Source: an uncultured Porphyromonas sp.
GTDB taxonomy: Bacteria; Bacteroidota; Bacteroidia; Bacteroidales; Porphyromonadaceae
NCBI RefSeq assembly: GCF_938023125.1
Contig: NZ_CALHDW010000012.1
Location: forward strand, 1 to 64,000
Length of the DNA: 64,000 nucleotides
Reading direction: 5' to 3'
Position 1 is the first letter of the stretch, and the number at the start of each line of letters is the position of its first letter. The position numbers and the translations under genes were made by a program. This document shows, piece by piece, positions 27,179-34,577 of the stretch. The notes beneath the pieces are model-generated. The model was not told the origin of the DNA. It saw only the letters and a program-made list of their open reading frames with translations, and made no database searches.

Positions 27179-28852
27179 ATGACTTTTGGAATTCTTGACT
27201 TTATTCGTCTAATTGGTGCTCTTGGTTTGTTCCTTTACGGGATGAAGATCATGAGTGAAGGTCTCCAGAAAATCTCCGGGGACAAGATGCGTAACATCCT
27301 CTCTGCAATGACCTCTAACCGCTTTTTCGGAGTCCTTACGGGGATTACGATTACGGCTTTGATCCAGTCTTCTTCGGCTACGACCCTAATGGTTGTAAGT
27401 TTCGTTAATGCCGGGTTGCTTAGTCTTGCTCAGTCCATTAGTGTGGTGATGGGGGCTAACATTGGTACCACCGTTACCGCTTGGATTATTTCGTTGCTCG
27501 GCTTTAAGGTAGACATTAGTGCCTTTGCCATTCCCCTATTTGCCTTCGCTATTCCCTTGATCTTCTCGAAGAAGTCGAAGTGGAATAACATTGGAGAGTT
27601 TGTAATAGGCTTCTCTTTATTGTTTTTGGGATTGGAGTTTCTTAAGAGCTCAATGCCCGACTTGCAAAGCAATCCGGAGGCTTTGGAATTTCTTTCCGCC
27701 TACTCAGATCTTGGTTTTGCATCCGTACTTATTTTCTTGCTAATAGGTACCGTTATGACCGTTATCGTGCAGTCCTCGAGTGCTACGGTGGCTATTACCC
27801 TTATCATGTGCTACAATGGATGGATTCCTTTTGAGCTTGCTCTTGCCATGGTGTTAGGGGAAAATATTGGGACTACTATCACGGCCAATCTTGCGGCTTT
27901 CAACGCTAATGTGGCTGCTAAGCGGACGGCTTTTTCACATTTCCTCTTCAACTTCTTAGGGGTTATTTGGGTGCTTTGTCTTTTCTATCCGCTTGCTCAC
28001 CTAGTCAAAGACTTATCGGGAGAAAACCCCTCGGTGGGGCTGGCTCTTTTCCACTCCCTCTTCAATATCGCCAACACTTTGCTAATGATTTGGTTTGTCC
28101 CTGTCTATGTGAAGATTTGCGAACGAGTGATCCGCTCTCCCAAGACCGCCACTCTGGGCGATGACGAAGACCGTCACCTGCAGTTTATTTCTACGCGTAT
28201 GCTCTCCACGAGTGAGCTTTCTCTTATCCAAGTACACAAAGAACTCGGCTCCTATAGCAACCGAGTGCTGGAGATGTTGCAGATGGATAAGGTGCTTATC
28301 TCAACCACGGATCCTACAGAATTCAACAACACGTTTAATCGAATTGAGAAGTTCGAGAATATTTGTGACCGCGTAGAGGTGGAGATTGTCAACTATCTAA
28401 ATGCTCTCTCGGATGGCGACTTGAGTAGTGATGCTAAGCAAGAGGTGCGTGTGATGATGCGTGCAGCCACCGAAATAGAAAGCCTTGGGGATACCTGTTT
28501 CAATATCGCAAGATCTCTCAAGAAGCGCAATAGCAGCAATACTTCCTTCGAACCTATCCTCGTGGAGAACCTACTTGCTCTGCACGAAGTAGTGCTAAAG
28601 AGTGCTCTACACATGATAGAAGTACTGCAAATGAGCAACCCCGGAGCAGATGCCGCCCACCAGTCTTACAACATAGAAAATGAGATAGACAATATGCGTG
28701 ACGACCTGAAACAGAAGAATATGCAGGATCTCGACAATCACGTATATCCCTATCAGCAATCGGTATATTACCTTGATATAATAGATGAATACGAGCACTT
28801 TGGCGATTATGCACTCAATGTAGTACAAGCTATTGTAGAGAAGAAAGTATAA
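27179..28852 (+). CDS. Na+/phosphate cotransporter family protein with PhoU domain
   Basis: This is a 557-residue membrane protein. Residues about 1-310 hold eight or more hydrophobic helices with the duplicated QSSSAT signature (ALIQSSSATT near 60 and VIVQSSSATV near 197) that forms the NaPi-II transport core. Each copy is followed by a GxNIGTT motif (MGANIGTT, LGENIGTT). Residues about 340-557 are a cytoplasmic PhoU-like helical domain. It probably imports phosphate with sodium. It is divergent from the TGS-kinase gene, and a GNAT-like gene follows 43 bp later. Confidence 0.92.
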   Translation: MTFGILDFIRLIGALGLFLYGMKIMSEGLQKISGDKMRNILSAMTSNRFFGVLTGITITALIQSSSATTLMVVSFVNAGLLSLAQSISVVMGANIGTTVTAWIISLLGFKVDISAFAIPLFAFAIPLIFSKKSKWNNIGEFVIGFSLLFLGLEFLKSSMPDLQSNPEALEFLSAYSDLGFASVLIFLLIGTVMTVIVQSSSATVAITLIMCYNGWIPFELALAMVLGENIGTTITANLAAFNANVAAKRTAFSHFLFNFLGVIWVLCLFYPLAHLVKDLSGENPSVGLALFHSLFNIANTLLMIWFVPVYVKICERVIRSPKTATLGDDEDRHLQFISTRMLSTSELSLIQVHKELGSYSNRVLEMLQMDKVLISTTDPTEFNNTFNRIEKFENICDRVEVEIVNYLNALSDGDLSSDAKQEVRVMMRAATEIESLGDTCFNIARSLKKRNSSNTSFEPILVENLLALHEVVLKSALHMIEVLQMSNPGADAAHQSYNIENEIDNMRDDLKQKNMQDLDNHVYPYQQSVYYLDIIDEYEHFGDYALNVVQAIVEKKV

Positions 28853-28895
28853 TCGGCACACTCAGTTTTCCACCAAACAACTTACAGAGATTATT

Positions 28896-30023
28896 ATGGC
28901 AGTAGAGATTAGAGAAGTCCAAGATAAGTCAGACCTCAAACGCTTTGTGCAGTTTGGGAATGACCTTTATAAGAAGAATCCGTACCACGTACCCGTACTC
29001 ATTGATGATGAGCTAGGGACCCTTGATAAGGATCGCAATCCTGCCTTTGAGTTTTGCGAAGCTGCCTATTTTTTGGCATACCGCGATGGGCGTATTGTAG
29101 GCCGAATTGCCGGTATCATCAATCATAGAGCCAATGAAACTTGGAATCAGAGTAACGCTCGATTTGGCTTCGTTGACTTTATCAATGACAATGCCGTGGT
29201 AGATGCCCTCTTTGAGGTGGTGGAGAATTGGGCCCGAAGCAAGGGAATGGAAATGCTACAAGGGCCGATGGGCTTTACCGATATGGACAAAGAAGGGATG
29301 CTTGTAGAGGGATTCGACCAATTGGGTACGATGATCACCATCTATAACTATGCCTACTATCCTAAGCAATTGGAGCGTCTTGGTTTTGTAAAAGATCAGG
29401 ATTGGAAGGAATTCAAAATAACCATCCCCAAAGAAATTCCAGAGAAGCACATCCGTATCTCTAAGATTGTACAAGAGAAGTATGGCCTGCGAGTAGTCAA
29501 GGTTAAAGACCGCAAGGAGCTACTCCCATATGGCCCTGCAGTTTTTGAGACCATCAATAAGGCATATAGCAATCTCTACGGCTATTCGGAGCTTAGTCCG
29601 GCTCAGATTGAGCACTACGTCAAGCTCTATATACCTATGCTTCGACCCGAGTTTGTTACGCTTATCGTACGTGAGAAAGACGAAAAGGTAGTGGGTATTG
29701 CTATCTCTCTACCTAGCTTGAGTAAGGCTCTAAAGCTAGCGAATGGCAAGCTTTTCCCCTTCGGATTCATCCATTTGCTCAGAGCCTTGAAGGGAAGACC
29801 TAAGGTAATCGACCTCTATTTGATGGGTGTTTTGCCCGAATATATGAATCGAGGAGTCAATGCTCTTCTCTTCAACGATTTGATACCGATATACCAAAAG
29901 TTTGGTGTGGAGTACGCCGAGAGCAATCCGGAGCTAGAGACCAATATGTCGGTGCAGATGCAGTGGAATTATTTCGAGCGCAAGCACCACAAGACTCGTA
30001 GAGCTTTCATCAAAAAATTGTAA
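28896..30023 (+). CDS. GNAT-like acyltransferase of unknown substrate
   Basis: This 375-residue soluble protein occurs widely in Bacteroidota. An N-terminal half with YFLAYRDGRIVGRIAGIINH and a C-terminal half with VTLIVREKDEKVVGIAISLP each look like a GNAT core strand pair (basic residue, then VG.I). LMGVLPEYMNRGVNALLF resembles the acetyl-CoA binding segment. The double-GNAT reading is an inference from these patterns. The stop codon overlaps the parE start (TAATG), which suggests coupled translation, although no shared function is apparent. Confidence 0.7.
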   Translation: MAVEIREVQDKSDLKRFVQFGNDLYKKNPYHVPVLIDDELGTLDKDRNPAFEFCEAAYFLAYRDGRIVGRIAGIINHRANETWNQSNARFGFVDFINDNAVVDALFEVVENWARSKGMEMLQGPMGFTDMDKEGMLVEGFDQLGTMITIYNYAYYPKQLERLGFVKDQDWKEFKITIPKEIPEKHIRISKIVQEKYGLRVVKVKDRKELLPYGPAVFETINKAYSNLYGYSELSPAQIEHYVKLYIPMLRPEFVTLIVREKDEKVVGIAISLPSLSKALKLANGKLFPFGFIHLLRALKGRPKVIDLYLMGVLPEYMNRGVNALLFNDLIPIYQKFGVEYAESNPELETNMSVQMQWNYFERKHHKTRRAFIKKL

Positions 30024-31957
30024 TGGAAGCAGTTGCGGGATACACCGAGGGCAGTATTACCACCCTCGATTGGGATGTCCATATTCGCCGCAGGCCCGGT
30101 ATGTACATCGGGAAGCTGGGCGATGGCTCGGCGAGTGACGATGGTATATATGTGCTTCTCAAGGAGGTAATAGACAATTCGATAGACGAATTTGTAATGG
30201 GGCAGGGCAAGGTAATTGAGGTTACCATTGCCGATGGCTCCGTCTCTGTGCGCGATTATGGCCGAGGTATCCCTCTGGGCAAGCTTATAGATGCCGTAAG
30301 TAAGATGAATACGGGGGCGAAGATGGACTCTCGCGCCTTCAAAAAATCGGTCGGACTTAACGGTGTTGGTATCAAGGCCGTTAATGCACTTTCTTCCTCT
30401 TTCTCCGTTCAATCTCGGAGAGAAGGTCAGACCAAACGAGTAGAGTTTGAGCGAGCCAAGATTGTGCACGAAGGCGAGCTTGTGCCTTGTGATGAGCCCC
30501 AGGGTACTGAGGTTTGCTTTACTCCCGATGCTACACTTTTCCGCAATTACCAATTCCGTGAGGAGTATGTTGTGTCCATGTTGCGCAACTATACCTTCCT
30601 CAATGCCGGGCTTACCATCGTTTACAACGGCAAGAAGTTCCTTAGCCGTCATGGTCTGCAAGACCTCTTGAATGAGGATCTTACGGGCGATCCTCTCTAT
30701 CCGGTAATCCACTTACAGTCCGATGATATAGAGGTGGCTATCACCCATATCAACCAGTATGGAGAGGAGTTTTACAGTTTCGTTAATGGGCAAAATACCA
30801 CCCAAGGCGGGACGCATCTCTCGGCTTTCCGTGAGTCGGTAGCACGTGTCATTAAGGAGCATTTCTCTAAGAACTTTGACTACTCGGACATTCGCTCCGG
30901 GATTGTTGCCGCCGTCAGCCTCAAGGTGATCGAACCGACCTTCGAGAGCCAGACAAAGACAAAGCTAGGCTCCAAAGACATGGTCCCCGAGGAGCATCAA
31001 TACAAAGATGAGCCTCTCTATGGGGTGAGTATACAGAAGTTTGTCGGGGATTTCCTCAAGGATCGGCTTGACGACTACCTACATATTCATACCGATGTAG
31101 CGGACGTAATGCTCAAGAAGATACAAGAGAGCGAGCGTGAACGCAAGTCGATGAGTGGGGTGGCCAAGCTGGCTAGAGAGCGAGCAAAGAAGTCGAGTCT
31201 GCACAATAAGAAGCTGAGAGACTGTAGCATTCACCTTAACGATACCAAGCTAAAGGATAAGGAGCCCGAGCGGACGAGCATCTTTATTACCGAGGGAAAT
31301 TCGGCAAGTGGATCTATCACTACAAGCCGAGACCCAAAGTATCAAGCCGTCTTTAGTCTACGAGGTAAACCCCTCAATTGCTTTGGCTTGACCAAGAAAA
31401 TTGTCTATGAAAATGAGGAGTTTAACCTATTGCAGGCTGCTCTAAACATAGAAGAGGGGCTAGAAGGGCTACGCTACAATAGGGTGATTATTGCTACCGA
31501 TGCCGATGATGATGGTATGCACATTCGCCTCTTGATGCTTACCTTCTTCCTTCAGTTTTTCCCCGACTTGGTGCGTAAGGGCCATGTCTATATCCTAGAA
31601 ACTCCTCTCTACCGTGTGGCTTTACCCCCGGGAGAGATTGCCCAACGAAAGAAACGTAAGACAAAGGGTGATAAGGAGGCTTTGGCCGAATATACCTACT
31701 ACTGCTATAGCGACGAGGAGCGAGATCGAGCTCTCCAGCTTCTGGGCAAGAAGGCGCAACTTACCCGATTTAAGGGGCTTGGAGAGATCTCTGCCGATGA
31801 GTTTAAGGAACTTATCACAGAAGAAAATATCAAGCTTCGTCAGGTCTCTCTCCGCAAGGAGGATACCTATAAGCATTTGCTCGATTTCTATATGGGCAAG
31901 AATACTCCGGATAGACAAGATTTTATCATAGAGAATCTTGTGATGGAGGATGAGTAG
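30023..31957 (+). CDS. parE: DNA topoisomerase IV subunit B
   Basis: This is a 644-residue type IIA topoisomerase ATPase subunit. The GHKL ATPase domain has RRRPGMYIG, EVIDNSIDE and DYGRGIPLG; the transducer follows; the TOPRIM domain has EGNSASGS (424-431) and ATDADDDGMH. It lacks the long GyrB insertion, which supports ParE. Residue 426 is Asn (AAT at 31298-31300) where most GyrB/ParE proteins have Asp (EGDSAGG). The partner parC is not in this window. The start ATG overlaps the stop of the preceding gene. Confidence 0.92.
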   Translation: MEAVAGYTEGSITTLDWDVHIRRRPGMYIGKLGDGSASDDGIYVLLKEVIDNSIDEFVMGQGKVIEVTIADGSVSVRDYGRGIPLGKLIDAVSKMNTGAKMDSRAFKKSVGLNGVGIKAVNALSSSFSVQSRREGQTKRVEFERAKIVHEGELVPCDEPQGTEVCFTPDATLFRNYQFREEYVVSMLRNYTFLNAGLTIVYNGKKFLSRHGLQDLLNEDLTGDPLYPVIHLQSDDIEVAITHINQYGEEFYSFVNGQNTTQGGTHLSAFRESVARVIKEHFSKNFDYSDIRSGIVAAVSLKVIEPTFESQTKTKLGSKDMVPEEHQYKDEPLYGVSIQKFVGDFLKDRLDDYLHIHTDVADVMLKKIQESERERKSMSGVAKLARERAKKSSLHNKKLRDCSIHLNDTKLKDKEPERTSIFITEGNSASGSITTSRDPKYQAVFSLRGKPLNCFGLTKKIVYENEEFNLLQAALNIEEGLEGLRYNRVIIATDADDDGMHIRLLMLTFFLQFFPDLVRKGHVYILETPLYRVALPPGEIAQRKKRKTKGDKEALAEYTYYCYSDEERDRALQLLGKKAQLTRFKGLGEISADEFKELITEENIKLRQVSLRKEDTYKHLLDFYMGKNTPDRQDFIIENLVMEDE

Positions 31958-32024
31958 TAACGAGGAGCCTTTTGCTTGTCTGCGTCTCTTTTGTTCCACG
32001 CCTTGATCCAAATATTTTCGTCCA

Positions 32025-32477
32025 ATGATTACCGCTCTCTTTGCCGGATCTTTTGATCCCTTTACCATTGGTCATGCCGATATTGTAACGCGAGGTCTAC
32101 ATCTATTCGACTCCGTGGTTATTGCCATTGGCGTTAATGACAAGAAACAACCTCTCTACACCTCGGAGGAGCGACTCCGTCAGATCTCTTCTTTCTATGC
32201 GGAGGAAAAGCGTATCAAAGTAATTGCCTATATAGGGCTTACTGCGGATATTGCCAAAGAGGTGGGGGCTACGGTGCTTCTTAGAGGGATTCGTTCCGGG
32301 CTCGACTACGAGTACGAACGCTCTTTGGCAGACATCAATCGCTGCCTTACAGGGATAGAGACGGTATTCCTCTTTACAGCTCAGCATTTGTCTCACATCA
32401 GTAGTGGAGCTATTCGAGAACTGATCAACCATGGTCACGATGTTTCCGGCATGCTCCCTCCCGGCTTCCTTCTTTAG
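32025..32477 (+). CDS. coaD: Pantetheine-phosphate adenylyltransferase
   Basis: This 150-residue nucleotidyltransferase catalyses the penultimate step of coenzyme A synthesis. The N-terminal GSFDPFTIGHADI contains the T/HxGH nucleotide-binding motif (TIGH). LLRGIRSGLDYEYE and the ISSGAIREL motif near the C-terminus are typical of CoaD. Length and order are normal. It lies 67 bp after parE on the same strand. Confidence 0.95.
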   Translation: MITALFAGSFDPFTIGHADIVTRGLHLFDSVVIAIGVNDKKQPLYTSEERLRQISSFYAEEKRIKVIAYIGLTADIAKEVGATVLLRGIRSGLDYEYERSLADINRCLTGIETVFLFTAQHLSHISSGAIRELINHGHDVSGMLPPGFLL

Positions 32478-32653
32478 ATTATTTCTCTTGCCTGGTTTCT
32501 TACAAGTTGCAGCCTGTTTTTTTTCCTTTTTTAGGCTGATTTGTGAGGAGGTTTTAGGGTGAGTTTTTTTTATTTCCAGGGCAGGATTTTTTTTCTTTTC
32601 ACCCAGAGTGGAGATACCCCTAAGGGCAGGGGCGGATTTTTGCCTTACTATAA

Positions 32654-32663
32654 GGGGGGGGGG
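32654..32663 (+). repeat. G10 homopolymer tract
   Basis: Ten consecutive G residues lie 56 bp upstream of the -7 element that probably serves the ftsB-like operon. Tracts of this length are prone to slippage. Confidence 0.85.
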
Positions 32664-32718
32664 ATTGAACTAATGGACACGTTCTTTTAAGAACTGAGGG
32701 AAGTAAAGGAAAAAGGTG

Positions 32719-32726
32719 TATTTTTG
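32719..32726 (+). promoter_or_regulatory. Candidate -7 element of the ftsB-like operon
   Basis: TATTTTTG fits TAnnTTTG, 97 bp before the ATG at 32824. No TTTG lies at -33. Confidence 0.45.
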
Positions 32727-32823
32727 TAGTTGGAATATAGTTGTATCCAAATCTTCCGGAATACCACGATGGGCGGGAGAGGTAAGGAAACAATTTTGGA
32801 GGATAGAGTGTTTTGTATAAACT

Positions 32824-33186
32824 ATGATAGGCAAGAAGTTGGGCAGTAGAGTGGCAGCACGCACACGAGATTATCTCAAGCGTATCGACCGATACAATGC
32901 GGCACATCCGTGGGTGTTGGCGCTTGCTTGTTTTGTTCTTCTCTCTGTAACGGAGCTCGCTTTTGGCGAGGCTAGTGTATTCGAGCAGATAGAACATAGA
33001 GCTACCATATCGCGCCTTAAGCACTCTGTACGAGATGCAAAGAGAAAATTTGAGCAGGATAGTTTGGCCCTTCAGCAACTCAATGGATGCGAAGAGTTGG
33101 AGCGTATTGCTCGGATTAAGTACAACTTTGAGAAGCCCGGAGAGGTTACTTTCTTGATTGTTGATACTACATCTCATCAAGATTAG
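32824..33186 (+). CDS. FtsB/DivIC-family septum protein
   Basis: This is a 120-residue bitopic membrane protein. A basic cytoplasmic tail (1-28) is followed by one membrane helix (about 30-48), a coiled-coil segment (about 52-92, heptad-like LKHSVRDAKRKFEQDSLALQQL) and a short C-terminal segment with ARIKYNFEKPGEVTFLI, the hallmark of FtsB/DivIC proteins. It probably takes part in the divisome FtsQ-FtsL-FtsB complex. It heads a plus-strand operon with a small membrane protein and an RluA-like enzyme. Confidence 0.85.
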   Translation: MIGKKLGSRVAARTRDYLKRIDRYNAAHPWVLALACFVLLSVTELAFGEASVFEQIEHRATISRLKHSVRDAKRKFEQDSLALQQLNGCEELERIARIKYNFEKPGEVTFLIVDTTSHQD

Positions 33187-33211
33187 GACTGGGATAAATT
33201 GAGCAGCGTAT

Positions 33212-33571
33212 ATGCGACGAACTAATTCTTCTAGGATCAATTCGATTGTCTACACCATAAGTACTTTGACACTTCTTGCAGGGCTTATACTACAGATTTT
33301 TGTTCTATGGCCTCACGCTCGTTACGTCCTTCTGTTGGGATCGTTGGGCTATCTCTGTGCAGTAGTAGCCTATCGGGCCAGTAAAGATACGCTCCGCATT
33401 AGGCGTCTCATTCGTTTGGCCCATTTCTCCGGATTGCTTTGGCTCGCAGGTGCTATATGCCTATTTTTTAGGAGTGAGTTGTGGATCCTCTTTTTCTCAG
33501 TAGCTTGCGTATTCATGCTTTATAGCAATATTGCATTGAGTCGTGTGCATAGTAAATCTCGTAGTAAATGA
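33212..33571 (+). CDS. Small four-helix membrane protein of unknown function
   Basis: This 119-residue protein has four predicted membrane helices (about 12-32, 36-52, 70-86, 90-108) and basic ends. I do not recognise a family motif; the compact hairpin pairs could be a small integral membrane accessory. It lies 25 bp after the ftsB-like gene and overlaps the RluA-like gene (ATGA at 33568-33571), so the three are likely co-transcribed. Confidence 0.75.
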   Translation: MRRTNSSRINSIVYTISTLTLLAGLILQIFVLWPHARYVLLLGSLGYLCAVVAYRASKDTLRIRRLIRLAHFSGLLWLAGAICLFFRSELWILFFSVACVFMLYSNIALSRVHSKSRSK

Positions 33572-34560
33572 CTTATAACAAAAAGGGAAGCCCACGGCGC
33601 TATCGTCGTGTGGTAGTGCAAGGGACAGCTTCTGAGGCTACTACACTTATGGGTATGCTCACTCAGTTGCTCCCCGAGAGTAGCCGTACAACCCATAAAC
33701 AATACCTGAGAGATCGTTGTATAAAGGTCAATGGTCAGGTCGTTTCTGAGCATAGCGCCCCAATTGCAGTGGGGGACGAAGTAGTTGTGTATAGTGTGGG
33801 GTTTGCTCCCGTACTAGACAATACGGAGGTAAAAGTGCTATGGCAAGACGATTGGTTTATCCTTGTGCAAAAAGAGCCGGGGATTCCTACAATTGCATCC
33901 AAACCCGGGGATAAACATACAGTATACCGGATTGTTGCAGACCACTACAAGAGTGGAGATGCTCGGGAAAAGATATTCCTACTCAATCGCCTCGATCGGG
34001 ATACACGAGGATTGATCCTCTTTGCTCGTGATCGAGAAGTGCAGCAGGAGATTTTGGATAATTGGGAGAAATATATTTTGAGTCAGACGTTTGCCGCCTT
34101 GGTCGAAGGGGCTCTACCCGAAGAAAAGGGAGAGTTTGCTCCCCCTCCCAAACCTAAAAAGCCGGCAGGAGATGGGGATACGAAAAAGAAGGTAGTGCCT
34201 TCTCGTCGCTCTCGAGCTACTTATCAGGTAGAGGAGAGAGCTTCGTGGCGAACCCTTCTCCGGATCTCTTTGCTAGGGCGTTATAATGGCATTCGCAGTC
34301 AACTCAACGAGAAGAAGTGCCCCTTAGTGGGCGAAAGCAAAGGTGTGATCAAGGGAGCTCCCTCTATCGCCCTGAGCCAGCAGGAGCTAGTGCTATTGCA
34401 TCCCGTAACAAAGGAAAAGCTCCGCTTCGAGTCGCCTATTCCGGCCTTTTTTTACAAGTTGCTACACCGCCGTCTGACCACCTCGGAGCGTCAAGTATTC
34501 GAGAAACGAACAGAAAATGAGAAGAATCTATCCATTGATTCTCTCAAAAAGATAGACTGA
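33568..34560 (+). CDS. RluA-like pseudouridine synthase with an eroded C-terminal core
   Basis: This 330-residue protein starts with an S4-like RNA-binding domain (about 25-80) and continues with the RluA catalytic domain. The catalytic motif is RLDRDTRGL, with Asp143. The second core motif, usually GRxHQIRxH, reads GRYNGIRSQL (238-247), and the Tyr of KxYxAxVxG is Phe in SQTFAALVEG. A Pro/Lys-rich insertion (about 190-215) interrupts the domain. Uridine modification of rRNA or tRNA is the known role; whether this divergent copy is active is open. It overlaps the preceding membrane protein gene by 4 bp, and dsbD follows after 17 bp. Confidence 0.8.
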   Translation: MTYNKKGSPRRYRRVVVQGTASEATTLMGMLTQLLPESSRTTHKQYLRDRCIKVNGQVVSEHSAPIAVGDEVVVYSVGFAPVLDNTEVKVLWQDDWFILVQKEPGIPTIASKPGDKHTVYRIVADHYKSGDAREKIFLLNRLDRDTRGLILFARDREVQQEILDNWEKYILSQTFAALVEGALPEEKGEFAPPPKPKKPAGDGDTKKKVVPSRRSRATYQVEERASWRTLLRISLLGRYNGIRSQLNEKKCPLVGESKGVIKGAPSIALSQQELVLLHPVTKEKLRFESPIPAFFYKLLHRRLTTSERQVFEKRTENEKNLSIDSLKKID

Positions 34561-34577
34561 ACTAAACATATTAGCCT

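Larger units (their letters stand above)
32478..32823. other. Intergenic region with homopolymer tracts
   Basis: This 346-bp gap between coaD and the ftsB-like gene contains several T runs (32517-32531, 32566-32571, 32587-32594), a G10 tract (32654-32663), a palindrome GTTCTTTTAAGAAC (32681-32694) and a -7 candidate (32719-32726). The stretch TATTTCCAGGGCAGG (32571-32585) resembles the core of the dispersed repeat at 43481-43495 but without the same module spacing. A long minus-strand reading frame across it is a shadow. Confidence 0.6.

Noticed and set aside
32620..33240. A 206-codon minus-strand reading frame across the G10 tract and the ftsB-like gene
   Set aside because: It is antisense to a conserved gene and the upstream part is low-complexity translation.
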